64,000 bases of DNA, from positions 124,001-188,000 of the forward strand of contig NZ_MVOH01000006.1 of NCBI RefSeq assembly GCF_002286935.1, given 5' to 3'. Both the position numbers and the translations under genes were made by a program. The notes under the pieces are model-generated. The model made no database searches and was not told where the DNA came from. It was given only the letters and a program-made list of their open reading frames with translations. This DNA is from Bifidobacterium criceti (GTDB lineage: Bacteria; Actinomycetota; Actinomycetes; Actinomycetales; Bifidobacteriaceae). Shown here piece after piece: positions 17,685 to 26,688 of the stretch; position 1 is the first letter of the stretch; each line of letters begins with the position of its first letter.

Positions 17685-19718
17685 TCACTTGCCGCACAGC
17701 GCCTTACGGATGAGCTCGCCGTAGGCCTGCTGGCCGGCCTCGGTCAGATGTGTGCCGTCATCCAACAGGTATTCGCTATGGCCTTCGCTTGCGCCATGCC
17801 AATCGATGATGCCGACATTGCTGTTCTTCGCCGCATACTCCCTGAGGACCTCGTTGTTCATGTCCTGCATCGGGTAGGGGCAGCGGATCGTCACGAAATA
17901 CACCGGCTTCCCGTTCGCCGAGTCGATGAGCGTCTGCACGGTCGAGGGGTCGCGGATCAGACTGTTCGTGCCGAGCGCATAGATGATGACGCTGCCGTCA
18001 TGGCCGGCCGCGACGTCCTGCGCGTATATGTCCTGTCCGACATACAGCTGCCGGCTCACGGCACCGTCGATATACGAGTTCGGCAGCATCTGCTGCAGGA
18101 CCGGCGCCGCACCCGCCGTGACCGAATCACCGATCATGATCATGTCCGCGTCGCATGTGCCGGCGGCCTCATCACAATGCCACCGCTGCCAGTCGAGATT
18201 GGCGGGCACCTTCTCCGCCTGCGGGCCCTGCGGCTGAGCCGATTCGGAAGGCTGTGCCGAGGGCTGCGCCTGCTCCCCCGCGTTCGCATCGGTCGTGCCG
18301 GAAGGCGAAGGCTTCGGCTTGGCGCTCGCCGTGACGGCCGTCTCGGGGCGCAGCTGCTGTGCGCGGGCCGTCGCGATCCGCTGCCATGGGACCGGCGCGA
18401 ACGCCAAGAAGGCCACGCACACCGCCATCACCGCGCATGTCACACGGCTTGCGATGCCGAAGCGGATTGAGGGGCCTTCAATCAGACGGTAGAACACCTC
18501 GCCCACGATGAGGATCACGATCAGCTGCACAACCGGCTCCCACCATGCCAATGCACGTGTGCGCGTCGCCGGGTTCATGATGAGGATGATCGGATAATGC
18601 ACGAGATAGATCGAGAACGAACGCCCGCCCAGATACGTGAGCGGCTTGCACGCGAGCACGCGCGAGACGATGCACGAAGGACGCTGCACAAGGGCGACGG
18701 TGACGGCCACGATGGCCGCGAACAGCCAGTAGCCGCCCCGGTACAGGAACGCGCTTTCCCCATTGCAGCACACCGACGCCACGACAATCACCACAAGACA
18801 TGCCACAGCTGCAACATTCGCGGTGATGCCCTGCGAGATGTCTGGGGCGTCATTGCGTCGAGCGGCGTGCGCCGGTGCATTGGCTCCGCGGCCGCCACGG
18901 TCATTGTCGCCATTCGAACTTATGCGCCTCGGGCGCGCAGGCTTGCGGAACCATTCCAACACCATCGCCGCGAGCGCGCCGGTGAGCAGTTCGGCCGCAC
19001 GCGTGTCGGTGCCGTAATACACGCGCGTCGTCCCCTCACCATTGCGGTACAGCACGGCCATGAGCACCGTCGACAACAATGCGAGCACGAATGTGATACC
19101 AATGAACACAGTGAGACGGGCAGGCCGCGGCTTGCGCCGCACGAACGCCGAGATCATCGCGACGAGCACCGGCCATACGATATAGAACTGCATCGTGACA
19201 CCGAGGAACCACAGTGGCGTGAGCGGCGAAGGCAATCCGGCCGCTTCGAAATACGAGACCTTGCGGAAGATGTTCGCCCAGTTCTCATAGAACAACGCGC
19301 CGGGAAGCGCATCGGCCTGCACTTTCGGCAACAGGCTCGGGCTCCACAGGTAGATCGCGACCGCGGTGACCGTGATGATCGACAATGTCGGGACGACGAG
19401 GCGTTTGAGCCGCTTGACAAGATACGACCCGTAGGAGAACACGCCGTTCGCCAAGGCCCGCAGGATGCTGCGCGTGATGAGGAACCCGGTGAGCACGAAG
19501 AAGACCGTGACACCAAGAAAACCGCCTTGCAGCATCGAAGGACGCATATGGTAGAGCACGATGCCGATGATCGCGAGCGCCCTCAACCCTTCCAATGCGG
19601 CGTTTTTGGGCCGCTTCGCCTTCGTGCCGTCCGACTGGCCGACCGTCGGACCGTTCACATGCACACCGTTCACCTGTGTGTGGCGTTCCACCCGATGTCC
19701 TCCCATATGCTGAACCAT
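17685..19718 (-). CDS. OafA/YrhL-type cell-surface O-acyltransferase with SGNH domain
   Basis: A 677-residue protein in two parts. Residues ~40-430 form an acyltransferase-3 membrane domain with about ten helices, opening with LEGLRALAIIGIVLYHM and containing FLGVTVFFVLTGFLITRS. A P/S/Q/A-rich linker (about 445-505) leads to an extracytoplasmic SGNH hydrolase-like domain with IMIGDSVTAGAAP, ALGTNS and DDGTHLTEAG (the GDS serine and DxxH pair). Such proteins O-acetylate peptidoglycan (OatA) or surface polysaccharide. A GTG at 19691 with a better GGGAGG site could be the true start. It is convergent with the dehydrogenase. Confidence 0.9.
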   Translation of the reverse strand: MVQHMGGHRVERHTQVNGVHVNGPTVGQSDGTKAKRPKNAALEGLRALAIIGIVLYHMRPSMLQGGFLGVTVFFVLTGFLITRSILRALANGVFSYGSYLVKRLKRLVVPTLSIITVTAVAIYLWSPSLLPKVQADALPGALFYENWANIFRKVSYFEAAGLPSPLTPLWFLGVTMQFYIVWPVLVAMISAFVRRKPRPARLTVFIGITFVLALLSTVLMAVLYRNGEGTTRVYYGTDTRAAELLTGALAAMVLEWFRKPARPRRISSNGDNDRGGRGANAPAHAARRNDAPDISQGITANVAAVACLVVIVVASVCCNGESAFLYRGGYWLFAAIVAVTVALVQRPSCIVSRVLACKPLTYLGGRSFSIYLVHYPIILIMNPATRTRALAWWEPVVQLIVILIVGEVFYRLIEGPSIRFGIASRVTCAVMAVCVAFLAFAPVPWQRIATARAQQLRPETAVTASAKPKPSPSGTTDANAGEQAQPSAQPSESAQPQGPQAEKVPANLDWQRWHCDEAAGTCDADMIMIGDSVTAGAAPVLQQMLPNSYIDGAVSRQLYVGQDIYAQDVAAGHDGSVIIYALGTNSLIRDPSTVQTLIDSANGKPVYFVTIRCPYPMQDMNNEVLREYAAKNSNVGIIDWHGASEGHSEYLLDDGTHLTEAGQQAYGELIRKALCGK

Positions 19719-19867
19719 AATGTCCCTAGAATGTTCTCGTATTGACTCTCTTCTGTACGGTCAATATATCCGCTTCGCGCGACACGCGCGGGCATGCGCC
19801 CACAGCACCATTCACGACCGTCGCCGCCTATGCTTTTTTATTCCTCCCCGTATCTACGATGAGAGGC

Positions 19868-20347
19868 ATGACGACACAAACGATCCGCCGCGCACAAGCC
19901 ACCGACGCGGACGCCATCATGCGCCTGCTCCATCAGGTCAACGACGTGCACGCGCACGGCCGCCCCGACCTGTTCATCGAAGGCAAGACGAAATACACAA
20001 CCGACGAACTCGCGCACATCATCGCCGACGATGCGCGTCCGATATTCGTCGCGACCGACGATGACGACACGGTCGTCGGTTACGCGTTCTGCGTCGACGA
20101 GGACCATACGGACGCGAACAACCTGCAGCCGATCCGCACACTGTACATCGACGACATCTGCGTCGACGAAGCCGCGCGCGGCAAGCATGTGGGCACCGCA
20201 CTGTACGAACATGTCCTCGACCATGCGCGCGCACACGGCCACCACAATGTGACGCTCAACGCGTGGGCCGCGAACCCGGCCGCCGTCACATTCTACGAAC
20301 ATCTCGGCATGAGTGTCTACAAATACGGCATGGAACAGATCCTGTAA
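19868..20347 (+). CDS. GNAT-family N-acetyltransferase
   Basis: A 159-residue GNAT domain. TIRRAQATDADAIMRLLHQV opens the fold. LYIDDICVDEAARGKHVGTA is the acetyl-CoA loop (V-x5-RGxGxA type), and NAWAANPAAVTFYEHLGM closes it. It resembles a RimI/acetyltransferase_1 protein of unknown substrate. An ATG at 19859 would add three residues; neither start has a strong ribosome site. Its 3' end adjoins a toxin remnant in another frame. Confidence 0.83.
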   Translation: MTTQTIRRAQATDADAIMRLLHQVNDVHAHGRPDLFIEGKTKYTTDELAHIIADDARPIFVATDDDDTVVGYAFCVDEDHTDANNLQPIRTLYIDDICVDEAARGKHVGTALYEHVLDHARAHGHHNVTLNAWAANPAAVTFYEHLGMSVYKYGMEQIL

Positions 20348-20363
20348 CGCTTCCGCCGCGATT

Positions 20364-20534
20364 GTGCCCGTTCGCGTCGACCCCTTCGAGGGCATCGGCA
20401 AACCCGAACCGCTGCAATGGGATTTCGCAGGCGCGTGGTCGCGGCGCATCAGCGAGAAGCACCGCATCATCTATATGCCCAAAGCGAACATGGTCGTCGT
20501 GCTCTCATGCCGTGAGCATTACAAGGATTCCTAA
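20364..20534 (+). pseudogene. YoeB/Txe-type toxin remnant (N-terminus missing)
   Basis: The reading frame gives DPFEGIGKPEPL...WSRRISEKHRIIYM...SCREHY, the C-terminal ~50 residues of YoeB/Txe ribosome-dependent mRNA interferases, including the final catalytic histidine-tyrosine. The first ~30 residues of the toxin and any adjacent YefM antitoxin are absent; the frame runs upstream into the end of the GNAT gene. GTG at 20364 could start a 56-residue peptide but has no clear ribosome site. I read it as a decayed toxin. Confidence 0.75.
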
Positions 20535-20552
20535 TCCTCCACCAACGCGGCG

Positions 20553-21110
20553 CTACTCCACCCACACCGCGTGGTCGCGCACGAATGCGGCAAGGTCGTC
20601 CGCGCTGCCGCGTCCGGTGACGATGTCCTGCACCCACTGGTACAGCTCGTTGTCCGCCGCGTCCTCGGCGTCCTTGGCGCGCACGTCCCAACCGTGCATC
20701 TTCAGAATCGCGAGCGCCATCTTCACCGCAGTGCGTTTGTTGCCGTCGGGGAAGATATGGTCTTTCGCGAACCGTGTCGCGAAATCGGAGATCTGCGCGA
20801 AGATGTCCGCGTACCGTTCGCGCGGGGCGACACCGAAGAAGGTGAGGAACGTCGAACCGAGCACCGACTGCACACGTCCGAGGATCCTCTCGTCGACCGT
20901 CGCCGGAGCGGTCGCCGTGATGTCAAGTCCGGTTCCGCGTATCGTGTCGATGTACACTTCGAAAACCGATTCCGCGAGCGCATCCATACGCATCTGCTTG
21001 CCGTCGAGTTCGATCGGTTCCGCACATCGTTCCATCTGTTGTTCCACGTCCTGCTTTCCGTTCCGTCGCTCCATGTTCCGTCGTGCCATGTTCCACCCCT
21101 TCGTCGTCAT
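20553..21110 (-). CDS. Doc/Fic-family toxin
   Basis: A 185-residue protein with HIFPDGNKRTA at 118-128, the Fic/Doc core HxFx(D/A)GNKR. Doc-type proteins transfer phosphate or AMP to targets such as EF-Tu and stop growth. Supporting features are the preceding helix ISDFATRFAKD and the following helix typical of Doc (VKMALAILKMHGWDV). ATG 21110 overlaps the stop of the upstream gene as ATGA, so the pair is translationally coupled with the antitoxin first. An N-terminal ~35-residue extension is charged and lacks any recognisable inhibitory (S/T)xxxE(G/N) helix, so inhibition should come from the partner. Confidence 0.8.
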   Translation of the reverse strand: MTTKGWNMARRNMERRNGKQDVEQQMERCAEPIELDGKQMRMDALAESVFEVYIDTIRGTGLDITATAPATVDERILGRVQSVLGSTFLTFFGVAPRERYADIFAQISDFATRFAKDHIFPDGNKRTAVKMALAILKMHGWDVRAKDAEDAADNELYQWVQDIVTGRGSADDLAAFVRDHAVWVE

Positions 21111-21646
21111 GAACGCTCCAACAGACGCAGCGCGTTCGGGTATGCGTGAGTCACGTCGGCGACACAGTGCGCGAGCGTATGCGTCGGCACTGCGCGCCGC
21201 ATATCCGCCGATGTGAGGATGTCGTCGATGCTGACATATGCGCTGCCGTGTGCACGTGCGCGCGACCATGCGCCGTCATCCGCGCTCGACAACGCGAGCA
21301 GATCGACCGCGGTGAGCGGTGCGCACCTCCCCACGACATGCGCGATGATGGCTTCGGCATCATCGTTGAGCGGTTCCTCCTGCCATTCGTCGCGCTCACG
21401 GACCATACGAAGCCCGAAGTGTTCGTACGCTTCCCACACGTGCGGCACGACGGGTCCGCATTCGCCGACCGTGACCCCATCCGTGAACAGCGGCGCATCC
21501 ACGCGTCGCAGTGCGGCGACCTGACACCAGTAGACGAGCAGGTTGAGTTTGAGGTTCGTCAGGAAATACGTGTCCCCGTATGACGCGATGATGCGCCGCG
21601 CGATGCGCAGTGCGGGAATCGGGGCCGCCGTTGTGTCATGTGTCAT
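21107..21646 (-). CDS. Panacea (SocA-like, DUF4065) antitoxin
   Basis: A 179-residue protein matching the Panacea/SocA domain. FLTNLKLNLLVYWCQV corresponds to the (L)TxLKLxKLLYYxQ opening, and PLFTDGVTVGECGPVVPHVWEAYEHFG to the W-x-YGPVVPxVYxxY core. LALSSADDGAWSRAR corresponds to the L-x-x-H-x-E-x-PW element. Panacea domains are known to neutralise many unrelated toxins. The gene lies directly upstream of the Doc toxin with an ATGA overlap, so a two-gene TA operon is inferred. No strong ribosome site precedes ATG 21646. Confidence 0.8.
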   Translation of the reverse strand: MTHDTTAAPIPALRIARRIIASYGDTYFLTNLKLNLLVYWCQVAALRRVDAPLFTDGVTVGECGPVVPHVWEAYEHFGLRMVRERDEWQEEPLNDDAEAIIAHVVGRCAPLTAVDLLALSSADDGAWSRARAHGSAYVSIDDILTSADMRRAVPTHTLAHCVADVTHAYPNALRLLERS

Positions 21647-21723
21647 TGATGTTCATGATGCGCCGATGTTGGTACAAGGATGTCGATTCGAGCCATCCGA
21701 CGATGTTCGGCGGGATACAAAAG

Positions 21724-21765
21724 CGGCCGCTTGTGCTGCACACGGAGGTGCTGCACAAGCGGCCG
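21724..21765 (-). terminator. Terminator of the CAP surface-protein gene
   Basis: On the minus strand CGGCCGCTTGTGC pairs with GCACAAGCGGCCG and is followed by CTTTTG, 78 nt beyond the gene's stop. Confidence 0.75.
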
Positions 21766-21843
21766 TCGTATCCGGCATGCGCGACCGACCACCGTCGGCG
21801 GCGTGCATGCGGTTGCAGCAATGCCCGGCGGTTCAGCCGTGCA

Positions 21844-24378
21844 TCAGGCGCGGCGGCGCGAGACGACACCCAAGCCGATGCCGGCGGCGAGCGTCGCCGC
21901 AGCGAGCCACACAATCGCGGCGGAATCGGCGCCGGTCGCGGAGAGCGGCACGCCGCCGGTGCTTGCCGTGTTCGCACCGGTCTTCGTAGCGGCGGCGCCA
22001 GTCGCGGCATTGCCGTGCTGCGACGTGGACGTTACCGTCGAAGTTGCCGTCGTCGTGTTCGGCTTGACGATGATGTCAATCACGGTGTTGTCCGCCTTGT
22101 CGGCGTCGGCGACGGCCTTCGCGTAGGCGTCCTTGGCGGCCTTGAGATCCTTGTTCGCATGTTCGAGCTTGGCTTGCGCATCGGCGAGCGCCTTGTCGGC
22201 CGCGGTCTTCGCATCGGCGGCCTTGTCATGCTCCGCAAGTGCGGCGTCGACCGCCTCGCTTGCGTCGGCCTGCTTCGCCTTGGCGTCGGCGAGCGCCTTG
22301 TCGGCGGCATCCTTCGCGGCTTGTGCCTCGGCGAGCTTGTCCTGCGCGTCCTTGAGGGCGGCCTTCGCGTCGGCGACGGCCTGTTCAAGGTCGGCGGGCG
22401 AAGCGTCTTTCTTGGCCTGGTCGAGTCGGGCCTCAGCGTCGGCAAGCGTCTTCTTGGCGGCATCCACGGCCTTGACGTCGCTTTCGTGCTGCGCCTTCGC
22501 GTTGGCCGCTTCCGTCCTGGCGGTGTCAAGCGCGGTGTTCGCTGCGTCGAGCGCCTTCTGGTCCTGCTCAGCCTTGGCCTTGGCGGCTGCGAGGCGGGCC
22601 TCATAATCGGCCTGGTCCTTGTCCGCCTGCGCCTTGAGCGCTTCGTAGGCCGCCTGCGCGTCCTTCGCCTTCTTGTCGGCTTCAAGATACGCGTCACGTG
22701 CCTTGACGGCTTCGTCATGCGCGGCGGTCGCCGCAGCGACTGCCTTGTCGTACGCATCGGATGCGGTCTTCGTGTTCGCCTTGGCCTCATTGAGCTTGGC
22801 AAGGGCCGATTTGTAGGCCTCAGGTGCATTCTTGAGACCGTTATAGTAGGTGTCGAACGCGGCCTTGTAGTCCTCGACGGATTGGTCGGTCGGCGAGGTC
22901 CAGCTCTGGGTCTCCATTGCATCGACAATGCCCCAGACGCCGTTCGGGTCGGTGTTCGTTGCAACGCCCATGACGGTGTCGTTGGGGTCGATGATGTTCA
23001 AATAGTGCCCGACCTGCATGAACAGATCAGGATACTTCATGTACACCTGTGATGGCGAAAGCGTCGCCAATTCCGGGTTCTTCTTGACCTCGGCATCCCA
23101 GATTTCCTTTTCTGAATACCAACGGTCAACCGGGTTGCCGCCGCCCCATGCAAGGTTCTCGGCGGTTGCGAACTGATTCGAATGCGCGATATGGTCCTTC
23201 GACCAATCGGCGTTGGCCTGCGCCATGGCCATGAGGGTATCCGAGACCTGATAAGGCTTCAAGCCATGCTTGGCACGGTAGTCGTTGACTGTACTGACCC
23301 AGCTCAGGGCATAGGCCATGTTCTTCAGGCTTGTCGCATCGTTTTCGTCACCCAGCTTGATAGCGTCGATGTACTTGGTTGTCTCCGGGTTCGTCAGGAC
23401 ATCGATTGCATCCTTGGCCCCACGGGATTCGAAGAACCCAAGGGAGCCACGCTTGATCTGCCTTTGTGCATCGTCGGCAGCGGTCTTGGCCGCATCGGCA
23501 TTGTTCTGCGCCGTGGCCTGCGCGGCCGTCGCAGCGTCACGGGCCTGTTCCGCGGTCGTCTTGGCGGCGTCGGCATTGTCCGCCGCAGCGGCCTTGCCGT
23601 CGGCTGTCTCCTGTGCCTTCTTCGCATCGGCCGCGGCTTGTTCGGCCGCCTTTCGTGCCGCTTCAAGGTTCTTGACGCTGTCGGGCACATTGGCTTCGAT
23701 ATCGGTGACGGCCTTGTTCGACGCGTCGAGCTGCTTCTGGGCGGCATCGGCCTTCGTCTGCGCCTGCGCCTGCGCGTCGGCGGTATCGGCGGCCTTCTTC
23801 GCGGACGCGTCAGCGGTGTCCTGTGCGGTCTTGAGCGCATCCTTGGCGTCATCAAGTGCGGCGTTCGCTTCCTCGATCGCCTTGTCCGCCGCAGCCTGGT
23901 CGAAGGAGTCGAGCTTCTGCTGCGCCTCGTTGACGTCGTTCGTCAGCGCATCCACGGTGTTCTGATTGGAGGTGACGTCCGCAGCGGCCTTGTCCGCGTT
24001 GGCGGACGCGTTCGCGACATCGTTGTTCGCCGCAGCGAGGGTGTCGTTCGCCTGATCAAGCTTCGCCTGCGCGGCGTTCAGCGCGTCGGCAGCGGTCTGC
24101 TGCGCCGCTTTGGCCGCGTCGGTGTCGGTCTGCGCCTGGTTCACGACCTGCTGTGCAGCAGTGACGTTTTCCTTCGCCTGTTCGACCGCGGATTTGGCGG
24201 TATCGGTCTGCTGGGTGGCTTCGTTGGCGTTCGCGTTCACCGTCTCGTTCGTGGCGATGGCATCCGGATTGGTCGCGGCCGCCTCGTCCGCCATGGCGGG
24301 GGCGACGCCGCCCACAAGTGTGGCCGCTGTGGCGATTGTGGCGATCGACGCCTTGAGCATCGTGTGATGGTCGTTCAT
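21844..24378 (-). CDS. Secreted coiled-coil surface protein with a central CAP domain and sortase-type anchor
   Basis: An 844-residue cell-surface protein. The N-terminal signal peptide ends near AMADEA. Two long Ala/Lys/Asp-rich heptad regions (about 45-335 and 500-790) predict extended coiled coils. Between them, about 363-495, lies a CAP/SCP-like domain (VNDYRAKHGLKPYQV, AHSNQFATAENLAWG, MQVGHYLNIIDPN, GVATNTDPNGVWG). The C-terminus has a cell-wall sorting signal, LSATG near residue 812, then a hydrophobic helix and SRRRA; Ser replaces the usual Pro of LPxTG. AAGGAG lies 9 nt before ATG 24378. It resembles streptococcal/bifidobacterial adhesin stalks; the ligand is unknown. Confidence 0.85.
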   Translation of the reverse strand: MNDHHTMLKASIATIATAATLVGGVAPAMADEAAATNPDAIATNETVNANANEATQQTDTAKSAVEQAKENVTAAQQVVNQAQTDTDAAKAAQQTAADALNAAQAKLDQANDTLAAANNDVANASANADKAAADVTSNQNTVDALTNDVNEAQQKLDSFDQAAADKAIEEANAALDDAKDALKTAQDTADASAKKAADTADAQAQAQTKADAAQKQLDASNKAVTDIEANVPDSVKNLEAARKAAEQAAADAKKAQETADGKAAAADNADAAKTTAEQARDAATAAQATAQNNADAAKTAADDAQRQIKRGSLGFFESRGAKDAIDVLTNPETTKYIDAIKLGDENDATSLKNMAYALSWVSTVNDYRAKHGLKPYQVSDTLMAMAQANADWSKDHIAHSNQFATAENLAWGGGNPVDRWYSEKEIWDAEVKKNPELATLSPSQVYMKYPDLFMQVGHYLNIIDPNDTVMGVATNTDPNGVWGIVDAMETQSWTSPTDQSVEDYKAAFDTYYNGLKNAPEAYKSALAKLNEAKANTKTASDAYDKAVAAATAAHDEAVKARDAYLEADKKAKDAQAAYEALKAQADKDQADYEARLAAAKAKAEQDQKALDAANTALDTARTEAANAKAQHESDVKAVDAAKKTLADAEARLDQAKKDASPADLEQAVADAKAALKDAQDKLAEAQAAKDAADKALADAKAKQADASEAVDAALAEHDKAADAKTAADKALADAQAKLEHANKDLKAAKDAYAKAVADADKADNTVIDIIVKPNTTTATSTVTSTSQHGNAATGAAATKTGANTASTGGVPLSATGADSAAIVWLAAATLAAGIGLGVVSRRRA

Positions 24379-25070
24379 CGAAGTACGCTCCTTCGAGGTA
24401 ATCGTGGTATCGGCATCAAGGGCGCGCATAAAACGTTCGCTATGCCGTGGTGCTGTGTGTGACATATCTGTTGCATCCTTTCCTATGCAATCCGCATTGT
24501 CGTGTGGTCGTATCGTTTCCTTTCGCGCATCCCCCGACGGATGCGCACGATAACGGGTGTCGTCGTTGCCGTATCACGCTCCTTGGAATCATGCCCTTCG
24601 GTTCACGCAATCGCTCGTCGTGGCACAACAGCACTTCGCCACGGCATCTTGGTAGCATCACCACCAAGAATCGGGGTAACACGTCTCATCTCCCGCGATG
24701 ATTCGATCGCTAACAGCGAATTATAATAAGTAATTCCATTTTCACAAATTCAACACGCGACCATGTATGAGGAAATAATATCCACATCCCGTTTCCCCTG
24801 ACCGCGACCAACATCGACGACTCTATCTACCCACACCGAAGAAACGGCCATTTTCAAGCGGTTGTTCACACACAGATATCACAATGATATCGCATGTTCG
24901 ATTGTCAATATCCATATCATTCGGTATTCGACACACCATCGTGCTTCCTCGCATCGGATATCATTTCACTTCGATTGTTTGCAGCGTTTTCTCATATGTT
25001 GACCACGAGAACACCCGATTGTGACCCCATCGTGAACATTCATTTGGTCACAACCGTGTTGCGCGCACCC
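24379..25070. other. Gene-free AT-rich intergenic region
   Basis: About 690 bp upstream of the CAP surface-protein gene, clearly more AT-rich than the surroundings between 24700 and 25020. I see no convincing ORF, tRNA or hairpin. It probably holds the promoter and regulatory region of the surface protein. Confidence 0.5.
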
Positions 25071-25113
25071 GTTCCGCACTGCGGTACGCTACGGCACCTC
25101 TCACCGTACCGCC
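25071..25113. repeat. REP-like half-unit
   Basis: TTCCGCACTGCGGTACG followed by CTACGGCACCTCTCAC and CGTACCGC forms one imperfect hairpin unit. It matches one arm of the composite palindromes at 49422 and 55833. It lies 14 nt beyond the stop of the pentapeptide-type gene. Confidence 0.72.
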
Positions 25114-25127
25114 GCGTATGTTATGCA

Positions 25128-25811
25128 TCAATCCGTGCGTATGCCGAGGCTCGCGGCGAACGCGGCGGCGAGGTCGGCGATCTGGTCGAGCGACATCGTG
25201 GTTCCGCGCAAATACTCAACACCCTCAATACGGCGTAGTTGCGCGCCACGCAGATCGACATCGCCGACTGTGGCATGCTGCAGATTGATTGATTCGATAC
25301 GCGTGCCCGGGAATGCCACGCGGGTCAATTGCGCGCCGACGGCGTCGAATTCGTCGATCACACAGTCGACGAACCGCACGTCGCGCCATATGGCGTCGCG
25401 CAGATTGAGATAGCCGATATGGCAGTCGTGTATCTCGACCGAACGCATCGATGATTCCATCGCGGCGAACGATCCGAAACGGCAGCCCGTGAACGAGCAG
25501 TCCGCGAATCCCGCGCCGGCCGCATGCAGTTGCGCGACGCCGCAAGCCGCGAACATCGTGTGGCTGATATGCGCACGGTCGAGCGTCAGCGACGACGCTT
25601 GGGATTGTTCGAACACACAGTCCAGGAACGTGGCGAGCTGCGCGTCAAGCTCATCCCCGTGCTGGTCGAAGAAACGTGCGGAATCGTAGGAGCCCTCCCG
25701 TTCCAACAACGACAGCCGTGCCTCATACAGATGGCCTGCAGGCTCAAAGCGCGCGATATTCGGCGCTTTCGTCCCATTCGTCGTTGTCGCACGCGTCGCA
25801 GGTTTGCTCAT
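25128..25811 (-). CDS. Pentapeptide-repeat-like protein
   Basis: A 227-residue soluble protein. From about residue 60 the sequence repeats hydrophobic-centred five-residue steps such as LTLDRAHISHTMFAACGV, ADCSFTGCRF and LRDAIWRDVRFVDC, ending in INLQHATVGDVDLRGAQL. These fit a right-handed quadrilateral beta helix. Function is not deducible; some family members mimic DNA or resist quinolones, but many are uncharacterised. GC content is like the core genome. It is the last core-like gene before the low-GC island. Confidence 0.75.
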   Translation of the reverse strand: MSKPATRATTTNGTKAPNIARFEPAGHLYEARLSLLEREGSYDSARFFDQHGDELDAQLATFLDCVFEQSQASSLTLDRAHISHTMFAACGVAQLHAAGAGFADCSFTGCRFGSFAAMESSMRSVEIHDCHIGYLNLRDAIWRDVRFVDCVIDEFDAVGAQLTRVAFPGTRIESINLQHATVGDVDLRGAQLRRIEGVEYLRGTTMSLDQIADLAAAFAASLGIRTD

Positions 25812-25912
25812 GCCGTCAGCCTATAGCGTTCCCACGATTCAGGCATCGCTTTTGCCCCATTCCCCGCCAGTCGCCACTTTGCCGGATGATTCGCTAGTCG
25901 AACTTGTTATAT

Positions 25913-26263
25913 TCATTCACCAGACTCAAACCTTACCAAGGCCATGGTGGATGAGATGCGCTGAGCATCATAAGCCGTCAAACTCCCCAGCATTCGCTTC
26001 AAGTCCATGAATTCGAACTTGAACTCTTGCGAACAGCGAGCCACCGAAGGCTTCAAAAGACCCTCTTGAGTCCAATCCTCGAGCAGCACATCAGTAGCTC
26101 CCTGATAATTCGTATTACTGGTTATCTTGACGACTATTCCTGCCAAACCATCAGATTCCAAATCTGTGATCACGACGGGCCGAACCTTCCCGACGCCTGG
26201 ATGGTCGGTAAATTCCACCCACATCAACCACACCTCATACAACTGTAATTCAGAGGTTGTCAT
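25913..26263 (-). CDS. PemK/MazF-like toxin
   Basis: A 116-residue protein with the MazF-like pattern: VWLMWVEFTDHPGVGKVRPVVIT at the N-terminus, an internal VVKITSNTNY strand pair, and GLLKPSVARC. MazF/PemK proteins are sequence-specific mRNA interferases. ATG 26263 lies inside the end of the upstream RelB-like gene (14-nt overlap), the usual antitoxin-first arrangement. The sequence is diverged from E. coli MazF, so activity needs testing. Base composition is lower in GC than the flanks. Confidence 0.72.
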   Translation of the reverse strand: MTTSELQLYEVWLMWVEFTDHPGVGKVRPVVITDLESDGLAGIVVKITSNTNYQGATDVLLEDWTQEGLLKPSVARCSQEFKFEFMDLKRMLGSLTAYDAQRISSTMALVRFESGE

Positions 26264-26543
26264 ACACATCATCCTCGGGATCATCCCATTCGGATGGCAG
26301 CACTATGCGACCGGTTTCAGGATTCCTCGGCATCGTTTTAGCGGTTGTGTTTGCCCCAGCCGCACGCCCGGCCGCATCCATATGCGCTTTCCGCACAGAA
26401 GGGGTAAAAGGCATCCCGCCATCACGGATGGACTGCTTGAGGAACATGTTGACCGCCGAACTCAGGCTCAGCCCCATCTCCTCATATAAAGCAGACGCGC
26501 GCCTTTTCACGTCGTCATCAACATTCGCGACCACTTTCGCCAT
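26250..26543 (-). CDS. RelB/DinJ-like antitoxin
   Basis: A 97-residue ribbon-helix-helix-type protein. MAKVVANVDDDVKRRASALY opens it, followed by MGLSLSSAVNMFLKQSIRDGGMPF, the RelB/DinJ DNA-binding and dimer region. The C-terminal half (GRIVLPSEWDDPEDD) is acidic and probably wraps the toxin. AAGGAGG sits 8 nt before ATG 26543. It overlaps the MazF-like gene by 14 nt. RelB/DinJ proteins usually pair with RelE/YafQ folds, so a MazF-like partner is a mixed combination. Confidence 0.82.
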   Translation of the reverse strand: MAKVVANVDDDVKRRASALYEEMGLSLSSAVNMFLKQSIRDGGMPFTPSVRKAHMDAAGRAAGANTTAKTMPRNPETGRIVLPSEWDDPEDDVYDNL

Positions 26544-26688
26544 TCTGCACACCTCCTTTACAAGTACACACAATGACTTCTATTCGATATCCAAACGTTG
26601 TCATTCTATCACTGGAATGACTCTATCCACAATCTGATTACACGAATCAAGTTCCAGCCCGCACGCAAATCATCGGCGCCTTGTCCGG

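Noticed and set aside
20313-20534. Complete 73-residue YoeB gene starting at 20313
   Set aside because: The first ~17 residues are out-of-frame GNAT sequence, not YoeB; only the C-terminal part matches.
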